A stretch of 64,000 nucleotides of DNA from Ensifer sp. IC4062. Its GTDB lineage: Bacteria > Pseudomonadota > Alphaproteobacteria > Rhizobiales > Rhizobiaceae. Below are positions 1 through 7,902 of this stretch, piece after piece; positions within the stretch are counted from its first letter, which is position 1; the number at the start of each line of letters is the position of its first letter. Location: assembly GCF_020193575.1 (NCBI RefSeq), contig NZ_JADYVD010000006.1, forward strand, positions 1 through 64,000. Direction: 5' to 3'. Made by a program: the position numbers and the translations under genes. Under the pieces are notes generated by a model that worked only from the letters and a program-made list of their open reading frames with translations, was not told the DNA's origin and did no database searches.

Positions 1-93
1 ATGCATTATGATTTGGGATATATCGACCTGGAGCAGAGGACCTTGCAAACCATCGACAACCCGTTCGGCACGAGGTTGTCACCCATGTCTTAG
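1..93 (+). pseudogene. C-terminal tail of an IS481-like transposase (cut by window edge)
   Basis: The first 93 bases are open in the frame beginning at base 1 and end in TAG. The 30 encoded residues contain a DNPFG..LSPMS ending like the last residues of IS481-type DDE transposases as I remember them (NPFGxxxLPMS). Just after and overlapping the stop are two direct copies of a TGTYACCYATGTCTT-type motif (77-91 and 102-116), which resemble insertion-sequence ends. The rest of the element, if present, lies left of the window. Whether it is intact cannot be judged here. Family assignment rests on a short tail. Confidence 0.5.
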
Positions 94-120
94 GTACAAA
101 CTGTTACCTATGTCTTCGGG
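77..120. repeat. Direct repeats at putative IS end
   Basis: Two near-identical tracts at 77-97 and 102-120 share TGT-Y-ACC-Y-ATGTCTT. Their position at the end of the transposase-like frame suggests that they form the terminal or subterminal repeat of the element. They end about 20 bases before the tRNA. Confidence 0.45.
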
Positions 121-140
121 CTGGACACACACTGTTCTGT

Positions 141-217
141 TGGTAGCGGAGGAGGGATTCGAACCCCCGACACAAGGATTATGATTCCTCTGCTCTAACC
201 TACTGAGCTACTCCGCC
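141..217 (-). tRNA. tRNA-Met (anticodon CAT)
   Basis: On the minus strand this folds into a full cloverleaf. The acceptor arm is GGCGGAG with CTCCGCT, the anticodon stem is GAGGA/TCCTT around a seven-base loop ATCATAA with CAT at the anticodon positions, and the T arm carries GGTTCGAATCC. The terminal CCA is encoded (141-143). The first base pair is a G-U wobble rather than the mispair of initiator tRNA, so elongator Met is more likely; a tRNA-Ile whose CAT is modified by TilS (also in this window) cannot be excluded by eye. Confidence 0.93.
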
Positions 218-351
218 GCCGGTGCCGTGAAGCTTCCTCTAGGAAGCCCGTCTCGGCTGGACGGGCGGCTTATAAGGTGCTGTTCCGGCTAGTGTCAAGC
301 AAAGTCTGCGGGAAAATGTGAACTTTTCCTGACGTTCGTGGCCACGCCTTC

Positions 352-1548
352 TCAAGCCGCCGCCGGCGCCTGCAAAAGCTCCTTGAGTGCCGCTTCCGCG
401 CCGGGCTCGCGCTCGGATTTGCGAATGAAGCCGCCGCCATAGACGCGGGCGTCTTCGCCGGTGCCGGAATAGAGTGCGCAGGCCTGGCCGGGCGCGACGC
501 CTGCCTCCCCTTCGGCAAGCTCGACATAAAAGCCTTCAGCGTCGCTTCTTAGGACCGCGGGCATCGGCTGGCGGGTGGAGCGCACCTTGGCGAAGCAGTC
601 GAAGCCGCGGGCGGCCGCCTGCTCGACTTCCTCGTCACCCAGCCAGTTGACGTCGCGCAGATAGACGCGGCGCGTCTCCAGCGCTTCCTTCGGGCCGACG
701 ATGACGCGGCGCGAGCGGGCGTCGAGATAAACGACGTAAAGTGGCTCGCCGGTGGCGACCCCGATGCCGCGCCGCTGGCCGATCGTATAGTGCAGGATGC
801 CATCATGGCTGCCGAGCACGCGGCCATCGAGATGGACGATCTCGCCGGCAAGCGCCGCGTTCGGCTTCAGCTTCGAAACGATGTCGCTGTATTTGCCCTG
901 AGGCACGAAGCAGATGTCCTGGCTGTCGGCCTTCTTGGCGACGATCAAGCCCATGTCTTCGGCAAGCGCCCGCGTCTCGGTCTTGGAAAGGCCGCCCAGG
1001 GGAAAGCGCAGGTAGTCGATCTGTTCCTGCGTGGTGGCGAACAGGAAATAGCTCTGGTCCCGCTCGGCGTCCGTCGGCCGATAGAGAGCGCGCTGACCCG
1101 CGTAACGCGGGTTTGGGCTCGGCCGGGAACGGATATAGTGGCCGGTGGCGAGCGCATCGGCACCGAGTTCCTTGGCAGTCGCAAGCAGGTCGGCGAACTT
1201 GACCGTCTGGTTGCAGGCAACGCAGGGGATCGGCGTCTCGCCGGCAATGTAGCTTTCTGCGAAGGGGTTGATCACCGTCTCGCGGAAGCGCGCCTCATAG
1301 TCCAGCACATAATGCGGAATGCCGAGCGTCTCGCAGACGCGCCGCGCATCGTCGATGTCCTGGCCGGCACAGCAGGAGCCGGCGCGGTGCACCGCCGCAC
1401 CGTGATCATAGAGCTGCAGCGTGATGCCGAGTACGTCATAGCCCTCGCGTTTGAGCAGCCCCGCCACGACGGAGGAATCGACGCCGCCGGACATGGCGAC
1501 GACGACGCGCGTATCTTCGGGCTTGCGGTCAAAATCGAGACTGTTCAC
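352..1548 (-). CDS. mnmA: tRNA-specific 2-thiouridylase MnmA
   Basis: MnmA makes 2-thiouridine at the wobble position 34 of tRNA-Lys, -Glu and -Gln in the cytoplasm. The 398-residue product has the ATP-binding PP-loop SGGVDSS at residues 20-26, the catalytic cysteine in TPIPCVACN, the second cysteine in DICFV, and the conserved GQRRGIGV segment. I chose the GTG at 1548, giving [14 protein letters not shown], because this length and N-terminus match rhizobial MnmA. The frame stays open upstream to 1629, but that 27-residue extension looks non-conserved. It is a single gene downstream of the LuxR-type regulator on the same strand. Confidence 0.93.
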   Translation of the reverse strand: MNSLDFDRKPEDTRVVVAMSGGVDSSVVAGLLKREGYDVLGITLQLYDHGAAVHRAGSCCAGQDIDDARRVCETLGIPHYVLDYEARFRETVINPFAESYIAGETPIPCVACNQTVKFADLLATAKELGADALATGHYIRSRPSPNPRYAGQRALYRPTDAERDQSYFLFATTQEQIDYLRFPLGGLSKTETRALAEDMGLIVAKKADSQDICFVPQGKYSDIVSKLKPNAALAGEIVHLDGRVLGSHDGILHYTIGQRRGIGVATGEPLYVVYLDARSRRVIVGPKEALETRRVYLRDVNWLGDEEVEQAAARGFDCFAKVRSTRQPMPAVLRSDAEGFYVELAEGEAGVAPGQACALYSGTGEDARVYGGGFIRKSEREPGAEAALKELLQAPAAA

Positions 1549-1739
1549 GGGATCCAATCCAGCATTGCGGCGCACGCGTCGATCGCTTGCGCCGCCCTGT
1601 TTCACGCTCTTGCCGTGGGTCTTCCGCAAAACGCGGCGCCGGACGGCATTTTTTAAAGCTTACTGTGCCGCGACATATAGAAACTTGTCCGCCTTGCGGC
1701 AAGGGCGGAGGTTTGGGGCGGAGGCGGGCGAACGACGCG

Positions 1740-2486
1740 TCAGATCAGCTTCATCCGCATCGCCCGGGCGATCGCCTGCATGCGGTTGACGGCATCGAGC
1801 TTGCGGGTCGCGCTCTTGAAATAGCTGCTGACCGTATAGGCGGAAATGCCGAGGATGATGGCGATCTCGTCGCTGCTCTTGCCGGCCGCCGCCCAGCGCA
1901 GGCACTCGATCTCGCGGCCGGACAACTTTTCACGCACGGTGCTCCCCGTATCAAAGGTGCGTTCAAGGCACTCGAAAAGTTGCACGAGCGTCAGATAGAG
2001 CATCGCGCATTCGGCACCGACCGGCTCCTCCCGAGCGCCCGAAAGCATGACGACGTAAGGTTCCCCGTAGGTCGTATGCAGCAGCAAGGCAAAATGACGC
2101 GCCATGTCGGGATCGGCCTCGAGGCGGCGGACGGACATTTCTCCTCTGTCCGCGCGTGCCGCGTCCAAAAGCTCCGCGCCGCCAGCGAGCGGCAGCTTCG
2201 TCTGGCGCAGTCGTTCGACAAGGACGCTCGCATGAAAGGCTCCGGAGGCATCGTACTGGCGAACCAGCTCGGCCGGCCAATTGCTGAGCACGAGGCTTTC
2301 GGAAAACCGCTGCTGTTCGGCGAGCGGCAGCCGCGCGATCAGGAAGCGTTGAAAGCGGTAGCGCGCAATCAGTCGCCGCATCAGATGCAGAAGCTCGTAT
2401 TCGGTGCGCACCGATGCCGGATCAAACTCGAAAAACATCTCCACGTCAGCCTCGCGCGGCAAGGCCGGTTCACTCGATTCCTTCAT
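1740..2486 (-). CDS. Orphan LuxR-family transcriptional regulator
   Basis: The protein has 248 residues. Residues about 20-165 resemble the autoinducer-binding domain of LuxR/TraR proteins, and about 187-246 form a GerE-type helix-turn-helix (LSGREIECLRWAAAGKSSDE...). No luxI gene is nearby, so it is an orphan. In the ligand pocket the conserved Trp and Tyr are present (W70, Y78), but the Asp expected about nine residues after the Tyr is replaced by Ser (S87), so it may not bind acyl-homoserine lactone. Orphan LuxR proteins near ctrA are known in Sinorhizobium. The target genes cannot be read from the sequence. Confidence 0.85.
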   Translation of the reverse strand: MKESSEPALPREADVEMFFEFDPASVRTEYELLHLMRRLIARYRFQRFLIARLPLAEQQRFSESLVLSNWPAELVRQYDASGAFHASVLVERLRQTKLPLAGGAELLDAARADRGEMSVRRLEADPDMARHFALLLHTTYGEPYVVMLSGAREEPVGAECAMLYLTLVQLFECLERTFDTGSTVREKLSGREIECLRWAAAGKSSDEIAIILGISAYTVSSYFKSATRKLDAVNRMQAIARAMRMKLI

Positions 2487-2958
2487 ACCTTGTCACCACG
2501 TTGCCAGCGCACCTGGCCGAAATTGAATGCTTCCTTACAACCGGGCATCTTTGGAATGCAGCCGAAATACAACCCGGACCCGCTCCGCTGCCGTGCAAGC
2601 AACGCGGGCGTTCAAGAAACAAGTTGTATCCCTGAGATAGTTCCGGGAGCGTACACGCGAACGCTCATTCTTTGATGGACGCCTCGCTATCAAAAATTTT
2701 AGTCGAAGTGAAATGTGGTAATTGCATGGCTCCCATGTGAAAACCGCGCGAATCCTGGGTTTTCCAAGCTAAGCACAGCAATGACGGAGCAAAGGGGATG
2801 ATGCGCCCTGCCCTGATCTTTGGATCGCGGCGGGATCGCTGCACCGGCCTCGAAGTGTCTCAAATTATGAGCAAATTGTTACCTGCCGCTTAGGCAAATG
2901 TTAAATGTGGCAGGCTAAGGTCGCGTTCATATGGTCTTGAGTTTGTGTAGAGAGTCCC
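2487..2958. promoter_or_regulatory. Divergent control region between LuxR gene and sciP
   Basis: This 472-base stretch has no convincing gene. It must hold the promoters of the leftward LuxR gene and rightward sciP. The only clear signal is the CtrA-type box at 2890-2904, listed separately. The first half is comparatively AT-rich around 2690-2720. Confidence 0.5.
2890..2904 (+). promoter_or_regulatory. CtrA-type box upstream of sciP
   Basis: TTAG-GCAAATG-TTAA matches the CtrA consensus TTAA-N7-TTAA at seven of eight fixed positions and lies 55 bases before the sciP start. In Caulobacter sciP is itself under CtrA control, so the position makes sense. It has not been tested here. Confidence 0.55.
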
Positions 2959-3234
2959 ATGACCGAAATGATGCGACCACGCGTAAAGTATGTCATCGGC
3001 CCCGATGGCAGCCCTCTGACGATTGCGGATCTCCCGCCGGCGAACACCCGGCGCTGGGTTATCCGCCGGAAGGCTGAAGTCGTCGCCGCCGTGCGCGGTG
3101 GCCTTTTGAGCCTTGAAGAGGCATGCGAACGGTACACGCTGACCGTCGAGGAATTCCTTTCCTGGCAGTCCTCGATCAATGACCACGGCCTCGCCGGGCT
3201 GCGGACCACGCGCATTCAGCAGTATCGCCACTGA
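2959..3234 (+). CDS. sciP: CtrA inhibitor SciP (DUF1153)
   Basis: SciP is a small DNA-binding protein that in Caulobacter represses CtrA-activated genes, partly by contacting CtrA and partly by binding promoter DNA. The 91-residue product is typical of the DUF1153 family. It has the N-terminal block PRVKYVIGPDGSPLTIADLP and a helix-turn-helix from about residue 34 (RWVIRRKAEVVAAVRGGLLS...). The gene lies about 1.5 kb from ctrA on the same strand, has a CtrA-type box upstream and is followed by a strong terminator, so it is probably monocistronic. The identification is firm, while its role in this species is inferred from the family. Confidence 0.93.
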   Translation: MTEMMRPRVKYVIGPDGSPLTIADLPPANTRRWVIRRKAEVVAAVRGGLLSLEEACERYTLTVEEFLSWQSSINDHGLAGLRTTRIQQYRH

Positions 3235-3261
3235 TTTCACCCGACAGGGCCATAGTTCGAT

Positions 3262-3300
3262 ACCGGCGGCTCGGGACCTGCCCGCAGCCGCCGGTGTTGT
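3262..3300 (+). terminator. Rho-independent terminator of sciP
   Basis: A 10-base perfect stem (ACCGGCGGCT with AGCCGCCGGT) is extended inward by GGG/CCC and followed by a T-rich tract, 28 bases after the sciP stop. Confidence 0.75.
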
Positions 3301-3319
3301 TTCGAGCGGATGATGCCGC

Positions 3320-3364
3320 CGCAGCGCCGAGCGTCGCATCGGACGCGCAAAGGACGGTAGCGCA
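3320..3364 (+). repeat. Degenerate RIME-like palindrome
   Basis: GCAGCGCCGAGCGTC, a short loop, then GGACGCGCAAAGGACGGTAGCGC is a decayed copy of the first palindrome of the mosaic repeat seen intact at 24331, 30057 and 48155. The second palindrome is missing. Confidence 0.55.
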
Positions 3365-3464
3365 GGGGATCGCCCGCCCCCCTTGAACCGCGTTCGATTC
3401 CGATCTCAGAAAATATGCTGTAGCATCGCCGCCGTTAGCAACAGACGCGGAGCGAAGAGGATCA

Positions 3465-3746
3465 ATGGAAATCGTCCACGAGGAAAACAATTCGAAGGGC
3501 CGCTACTCGGTGGCCGTGGAGGGCTATACCGGCGAGATGACCTATTCCCGGTCTTCGCCGAGACTGATCATCATCGATCACACGCTGGTGCCGGACGAGT
3601 TGCGCGGCAAGGGTGTGGGGCAGGCGCTCGCAAAGCACGCGGTCGAGGAAGCTCGAAAAGGTGGCTGGAAGATCATCCCGCTCTGCCCCTTCATGCGCGC
3701 GCAAGCCATGCGCCACCCGGATTGGCAGGACGTGATCCAAGCGTAG
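3465..3746 (+). CDS. GNAT-fold N-acetyltransferase, short YjdJ-like type
   Basis: This is a 93-residue protein of the small acetyltransferase family often written YjdJ/Gtn-like. The strands ITVSGxxG-type core are represented by GEMTYSRSSPRLIIIDHTLVPDELRGKGVGQALAKHAVEEA, where RGKGVGQAL is the acetyl-CoA pyrophosphate loop (about residues 51-59), followed by the CPFMRA signature. The substrate is unknown. Its length is normal for this subfamily, which lacks the N-terminal GNAT strands. It lies alone between sciP and the FliJ-like gene, with no sign of cotranscription. Confidence 0.8.
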   Translation: MEIVHEENNSKGRYSVAVEGYTGEMTYSRSSPRLIIIDHTLVPDELRGKGVGQALAKHAVEEARKGGWKIIPLCPFMRAQAMRHPDWQDVIQA

Positions 3747-3913
3747 ACGGGCCTGCGCGAGCGGCATCTGGCAGGCTCCTCTTTCCATTTCGACGAAAAG
3801 CTCATCCAAGCCACGCCTTGACCCGCCTGCATCTGGACATGCGAGGCGGGTTCTCTTCAGGCTGTAACAAACGACCATCCGGTCAAGCCGGAGGCGAAAG
3901 CGTTGCCGTTCGA

Positions 3914-4264
3914 TCAGGCGCGCATGCGGGCGCCGGTGTCTCGTTCCTCGAGCGCCGCCGCTTTCGCGTATTCGGCCTGGACCTCCTCGAGCGCAAGTTC
4001 GGCCGCATCCTGCTGCGCCTTGAGCTCGCGAATCGATACCTGGAGATTGTCGGCTCTTTGGCGGGCGGCCTTTGCAAAGGTGGGATAGGCAAAATGCGCG
4101 GGATCGGAAATTCCCGATTTCTTCTCTTCGAATACTATCTGACTTTCCAGATCCTTGGTCATTCGCTCGAATTCAGCCATCATCATCTGAAGCTGGCTCA
4201 ACTGACGCTGCTTCTCCCGGACCTGAAACTCCTTCAGACGGACAAGGCTCTCACGTGTTTTCAT
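3914..4264 (-). CDS. FliJ-like coiled-coil protein
   Basis: A 116-residue, almost wholly helical, charged protein resembling FliJ, the soluble chaperone of the flagellar type III export ATPase. The opening MKTRESLVRLKEFQVREKQRQL and the absence of membrane segments fit that family. The ATG at 4264 is preferred over an upstream TTG because GGGAG sits eight bases before it. It is transcribed divergently from ctrA across a shared 443-base region. The flagellar genes themselves are not in this window, so the function is by family only, and a cell-cycle role is equally possible. Confidence 0.6.
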   Translation of the reverse strand: MKTRESLVRLKEFQVREKQRQLSQLQMMMAEFERMTKDLESQIVFEEKKSGISDPAHFAYPTFAKAARQRADNLQVSIRELKAQQDAAELALEEVQAEYAKAAALEERDTGARMRA

Positions 4265-4707
4265 ACGCAATACTCCCGTGGATAGCGAGACCCCGGTTAC
4301 TGATCCTGACCCGTCGTGCCGGCCCCGTGGTGGCCGGAAACAAAAAATCGAAGCGAGCTTAACAAAGGCCTACCGCTGGTAACCTTTCGTTTACGGGCAT
4401 CGTTAATCATAGGTGTGATGATTTAAGGCTCCGTAAATGCTGAAGCACGAAATGTGGCACTTCACCATTACCGAGTCGGAAGAGTCAGATAGCGGCGTTT
4501 CCTCATGTACTGCATGAGAAGTGTCATTTGAGATTCACCTTTGGAATCAGGAGACTGCTAAAAATATTTAACAATCTCGATACACCTTGCCAGAGTGAAT
4601 CAGAATTTGTTAACCATTTGGTGGCAGCCTCCAAATCAGGCAACGACTGGATCCGTATCGCGTAAGGGGGCCACGGACGACCTTGGGCGGCGGAAAAGGG
4701 GAAAAAA
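4265..4707. promoter_or_regulatory. ctrA control region with clustered CcrM sites
   Basis: This 443-base non-coding region separates the FliJ-like gene and ctrA. It carries five GANTC sites (4473-4477, 4482-4486, 4532-4536, 4544-4548, 4597-4601), the recognition sequence of the cell-cycle methylase CcrM, and a CtrA-type half site TTAACCAT at 4610-4617. Further TTAA tetramers lie near 4354, 4404 and 4568. In Caulobacter the ctrA P1 promoter is controlled by methylation at GANTC and by CtrA itself; the dense cluster suggests similar control here. Confidence 0.7.
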
Positions 4708-5409
4708 ATGCGGGTTCTACTGATCGAAGACGATAGCGCGACAGCTCAAAGCATTGAGCTCATGCTTAAGTCCGAGAGTTTCAACGTTTATACGACCGAT
4801 CTCGGTGAAGAAGGCGTCGATCTCGGCAAGCTTTATGACTACGATATCATCCTTCTCGACCTGAACCTTCCGGACATGTCCGGCTACGAGGTCCTGAGGA
4901 CGCTGCGCCTGTCGAAGGTGAAAACCCCGATCCTCATCCTGTCGGGCATGGCGGGCATCGAAGACAAGGTGCGCGGTCTGGGCTTCGGCGCCGACGACTA
5001 CATGACCAAGCCTTTCCACAAGGACGAACTGGTCGCGCGCATCCACGCGATCGTCCGTCGCTCCAAGGGCCACGCCCAGTCGGTCATCTCGACCGGCGAG
5101 CTGATCGTCAATCTCGACGCCAAGACTGTGGAAGTCGGCGGCCAGCGCGTGCATCTGACCGGCAAGGAATATCAGATGCTTGAGCTCCTCTCGCTGCGCA
5201 AGGGGACGACGCTTACCAAGGAAATGTTCCTCAACCACCTCTACGGCGGCATGGACGAGCCGGAACTGAAGATCATCGACGTCTTCATCTGCAAGCTACG
5301 CAAGAAGCTCGCAAACGCCGCCGGTGGCGCCAACTATATCGAGACTGTCTGGGGACGCGGCTACGTGCTGCGCGAGCCGGATGGCAACGACTACCTGGAA
5401 ACGGCCTGA
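4708..5409 (+). CDS. ctrA: Cell-cycle master response regulator CtrA
   Basis: CtrA is the essential transcription factor and replication-origin silencer of alphaproteobacteria. The 233-residue protein has an N-terminal receiver domain (acidic pair D8/D9, phospho-acceptor D51 in ILLDLNLPD, Lys in MTKPF) and a C-terminal OmpR-type winged helix from about 125 ([12 protein letters not shown] ... [14 protein letters not shown]). It is phosphorylated through CckA and ChpT; chpT lies 0.9 kb downstream on the other strand. The C-terminus ends in Ala, as expected of a ClpXP substrate. ATG at 4708 follows a GGGGAAAAAA tract. A strong terminator follows the gene. Confidence 0.98.
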   Translation: MRVLLIEDDSATAQSIELMLKSESFNVYTTDLGEEGVDLGKLYDYDIILLDLNLPDMSGYEVLRTLRLSKVKTPILILSGMAGIEDKVRGLGFGADDYMTKPFHKDELVARIHAIVRRSKGHAQSVISTGELIVNLDAKTVEVGGQRVHLTGKEYQMLELLSLRKGTTLTKEMFLNHLYGGMDEPELKIIDVFICKLRKKLANAAGGANYIETVWGRGYVLREPDGNDYLETA

Positions 5410-5476
5410 TTTCGGCAGCATCGCGGTCGAGACCCGCATTTCCTCGTCCGCTCGAACAGCTATCACCCGATCGAAG

Positions 5477-5505
5477 AACCCGCCCGCCTCTCGGGCGGGT
5501 TTTTC
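5477..5505 (+). terminator. Terminator of ctrA
   Basis: AACCCGCCCG pairs perfectly with CGGGCGGGTT around a five-base loop, followed by TTTTC. It lies 68 bases past the ctrA stop. Confidence 0.9.
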
Positions 5506-5598
5506 TTTGGGGCGGCCTTCACGGGGGTCGCAGCTGCAAGAAAGGACGGCGGCGCCGTCGTTTCTCCCGTCGAATCGAAATTGGTTGTGCCGCGCGCG

Positions 5599-5628
5599 CA
5601 AAAAAATGGCCGAGGAATTGCCTCGGCC
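5599..5628 (-). terminator. Terminator of the orphan receiver gene
   Basis: On the minus strand GGCCGAGG pairs with CCTCGGCC around a five-base loop and is followed by a seven-T run. It faces the ctrA terminator, so 5410-5711 is a convergent intergenic region containing two terminators and a partial repeat, with no gene. Confidence 0.88.
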
Positions 5629-5635
5629 CGTGTAG

Positions 5636-5704
5636 ATCATGATGCAGCGATTCAGAGTGCTTCAGCGGATCTTTGCGCGTCTCAAAAGACGCGCGGCGCT
5701 GTAA
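5636..5704 (-). repeat. Partial RIME-like mosaic repeat, inverted
   Basis: Reading the minus strand, the ACAGCGCCGCGCGTC ... GACGCGC first palindrome is well kept, whereas the second palindrome is reduced to a GATCATGATGCAG-like remnant. It sits directly after the stop of the receiver gene. Confidence 0.6.
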
Positions 5705-5711
5705 ACGTCCG

Positions 5712-6074
5712 TCAGGCGGCCATCGACTGGCTGGCAAAGACGCTCGTGAGAATCTTGCGGTCGAAGGGCTTCAACAGGAAGTCATCGGCACCGGCGCGCT
5801 TCCCTGCCATCATCTTCTTCAGGTCCGCCTCGACAACGCAATAGTAGATGCGTACCGACGTCCCATTCGGCAAGTGCCGGATATTGGCAATCAGATCAAG
5901 CGCCCCATCCAGCGCCGCGTCGACGATCAGAATGTTTGGCAACTCGGCTTCGCAGCGCACCAGCGCGTCAAGGCTGCTCGGCGCCTCGAGTACCAGAAAT
6001 CCCATGCCCGAAAGGATGCGCTTTCCAACTTTCCTGACAGCATCCGAGCCATCAGCAATCATCAAGCGCCGCAT
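5712..6074 (-). CDS. Orphan single-domain receiver protein beside chpT
   Basis: A 120-residue CheY-like protein with no output domain. Numbered from the ATG at 6074, it keeps acidic residues D8 and D11, the likely phospho-acceptor D52 (ILIVDAALD) and K101 (FLLKPFD), but the expected Thr/Ser of the switch (in the segment IYYCVV) is absent. The start at 6074 is chosen because AAGGAG lies seven bases upstream; a TTG six bases earlier would be too close. It lies between ctrA and chpT, on the same strand as chpT, but each gene has its own terminator. It is not an obvious CpdR or DivK, and its partner is unknown. Confidence 0.8.
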   Translation of the reverse strand: MRRLMIADGSDAVRKVGKRILSGMGFLVLEAPSSLDALVRCEAELPNILIVDAALDGALDLIANIRHLPNGTSVRIYYCVVEADLKKMMAGKRAGADDFLLKPFDRKILTSVFASQSMAA

Positions 6075-6230
6075 CGCCAAACTCCTTTACGCTCTACTCG
6101 CACGCGCAGCCGTATCCACGAAACAAATCCTATACAGATTTGGCAAAGAAACCGTTACGACGGTCACCTAATATATTGGCGAGAAGCTCACCACGTTCGC
6201 AAGAGACGAGCGCAACCAATGCCGGATATG

Positions 6231-6262
6231 AAAAACCCTCCGGCAAACTGACGCCGAAGGGT
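6231..6262 (-). terminator. Terminator of chpT
   Basis: On the minus strand ACCCTTCGGC pairs with GCCGGAGGGT (one G-U pair), followed by TTTTTC, about 50 bases past the chpT stop. Confidence 0.8.
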
Positions 6263-6312
6263 CGGTTCTGTACCGGTGTACATCGCCTGGAGACGGGACG
6301 AAGAGTATGCCG

Positions 6313-6963
6313 CTAGGCGGCCTCGGACTTCGCCGTGAATACAATCTCCTCGCCGGTCGAAACGACATCGATCGTCATTCCCGCCTCCTCGCCCAGCAGC
6401 ACGGTGTAGTAGGGCTGGATCGAATGTGCGTCGACAGACTCTTCCGGGCTGCCTGAGAGCAGTTCCATGAGTTTCGGGTTGACCCGCATCAACCGCCCCT
6501 TGGCGACAAGCGTGAAGGACGCGTCGAATTCGGGATTTTCCAGCGTCACATCGATTGAACCGCCGCGCGGGATCGAGCCATAGGCGATCAGGAACAGATT
6601 GAGGAGGAGCTTGACGCGGTTCTTGGCGATGATCGCGCGCGGGCCGTTCCAATTGATCTCGGTCTTCTTTTCCGCGGCGGCGAAATCCTTTGCCGCTTTT
6701 TCGGCTTCTCCCGTGTCGATCGACGCGCCAACCGAGCCGGAGGCACCAAAAGCAAGGCGCGCGAACTTCAGTCGGACGGAGGCGTTGAGGGCACTGGTGC
6801 GGATCAGGTCCATCGCGTCGGCATCAGCTCCCCCCTCGTCCAGGAGCTCGAGGCCGTTGTTGATGGCGCCGACCGGCGAGATGATGTCGTGGCAAACCCG
6901 ACTGCAGAGCAGTGCGGCCAGATCGGGTCCCGTCAGTGTCAGGTTCGGATTCTTTGCCATCAT
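6313..6963 (-). CDS. chpT: Histidine phosphotransferase ChpT
   Basis: ChpT relays phosphate from the hybrid kinase CckA to CtrA and CpdR. The 216-residue protein has a DHp-like helix with the phospho-accepting histidine in SRVCHDIISPVGAINNGLELL (H25 from the first ATG) and a degenerate ATPase-like C-terminal half without intact nucleotide-binding motifs, as in the family. There are two adjacent ATGs (6963 and 6960); AGGA is better spaced for the second. It neighbours ctrA, sciP and the orphan receiver, which strongly supports the assignment. It is divergent from the EipA gene. Confidence 0.93.
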   Translation of the reverse strand: MMAKNPNLTLTGPDLAALLCSRVCHDIISPVGAINNGLELLDEGGADADAMDLIRTSALNASVRLKFARLAFGASGSVGASIDTGEAEKAAKDFAAAEKKTEINWNGPRAIIAKNRVKLLLNLFLIAYGSIPRGGSIDVTLENPEFDASFTLVAKGRLMRVNPKLMELLSGSPEESVDAHSIQPYYTVLLGEEAGMTIDVVSTGEEIVFTAKSEAA

Positions 6964-7314
6964 TCTTCCTTGTTCGCTATTCGTCTACCGGCGCCGCCGC
7001 CGCACCTTCTTGTCCCGCAACCAAAGCTTCCGCACGACCATGGCATGGGCCATGAATCGCGCGGGCGCGGCCGGTAATCAATAGGCCATAATGACATCAC
7101 ATTTGGTAAACCGATTGTTAAGATGATCGGTTCAAATTGCTGGAGCATCCCGAATTCAGCGCGAATCGCTGGAGGATGCGCGGCCGGAACCAGTTTCCAC
7201 ACTTTTCCGCGCCCGCCCCTGGAAATGGACAAGACCCGCGCCGGACGCGCAACCGATGCAAATACCGGCCATGACAGCCGGCGCAGGTCACTTTCGTGCC
7301 TGACGGAGGAAACG
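6964..7314. promoter_or_regulatory. Divergent control region between chpT and eipA
   Basis: This 351-base region has no convincing gene. TAAA-CCGATTG-TTAA at 7107-7121 matches the CtrA consensus TTAA-N7-TTAA at seven of eight fixed bases and is placed to act on either gene. One GAATC (CcrM site) lies near 7162. In Brucella the EipA gene is reported to be controlled by CtrA, which is why this weak site is worth recording. Confidence 0.45.
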
Positions 7315-7902
7315 ATGCAGCCGTTCATGAAGGCAACCACAGCGGTTGTCCGCGCTATCCTGACGATGATGCTGATAGCCGGCGCCATGTCTGCCGCCCA
7401 CGCCCAGTCCCCGAACAACAGCCAGTACACGATGCAGGAAATCGTCGATGCGGGCCACAGCTTCTTCGGGGAGACCTCGGGCGGACTTGCCAAGGTCGTC
7501 GAGCGTGCCTTCGAGCGCTACGGCCTGCCGAATGGCTACATTCTCGGACAGGAAGGCTCCGGTGCCTTCATCGCCGGTCTCACCTACGGCGAGGGCGAGC
7601 TCTATACCAAGAACGTAGGGCAGCACACGGTCTTCTGGCAGGGGCCCTCGCTCGGGCTCGATTGGGGCGGCCAAGGCAGCCGCGCCATGATGCTCGTCTA
7701 CAACCTCCCCAGCGTTCCGGCCCTCTACAAGCGCTTCGGCGGCGTCTCCGGCTCGGCCTACGTCGTCGCCGGCGTCGGCATGACCGTATTGACGGACGAT
7801 CAGGTTGTCGTTGTGCCGATCCGAACCGGCATCGGCGCAAGGCTCGGCCTCAATGTCGGCTACCTCAAGCTGACGCAGCAGCCGACGTGGAATCCCTTCT
7901 GA
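7315..7902 (+). CDS. eipA: Envelope integrity protein EipA-like (DUF1134)
   Basis: A 195-residue secreted protein of the DUF1134 family. The first ~31 residues form a signal peptide (MQPFMKATTAVVRAILTMML...AAHAQ, cut after AHA), followed by a compact Gly-rich beta-barrel domain (GEGELYTKNVG, GPSLGLDWGGQGSR, RFGGVSGSAYVVAGVGM). In Brucella the homologue EipA is a periplasmic protein needed for envelope integrity and virulence. ATG at 7315 is preferred because GAGGA precedes it by four to five bases; the frame extends further upstream without a good ribosome site. It sits divergently from chpT in the CtrA cluster. Confidence 0.85.
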   Translation: MQPFMKATTAVVRAILTMMLIAGAMSAAHAQSPNNSQYTMQEIVDAGHSFFGETSGGLAKVVERAFERYGLPNGYILGQEGSGAFIAGLTYGEGELYTKNVGQHTVFWQGPSLGLDWGGQGSRAMMLVYNLPSVPALYKRFGGVSGSAYVVAGVGMTVLTDDQVVVVPIRTGIGARLGLNVGYLKLTQQPTWNPF

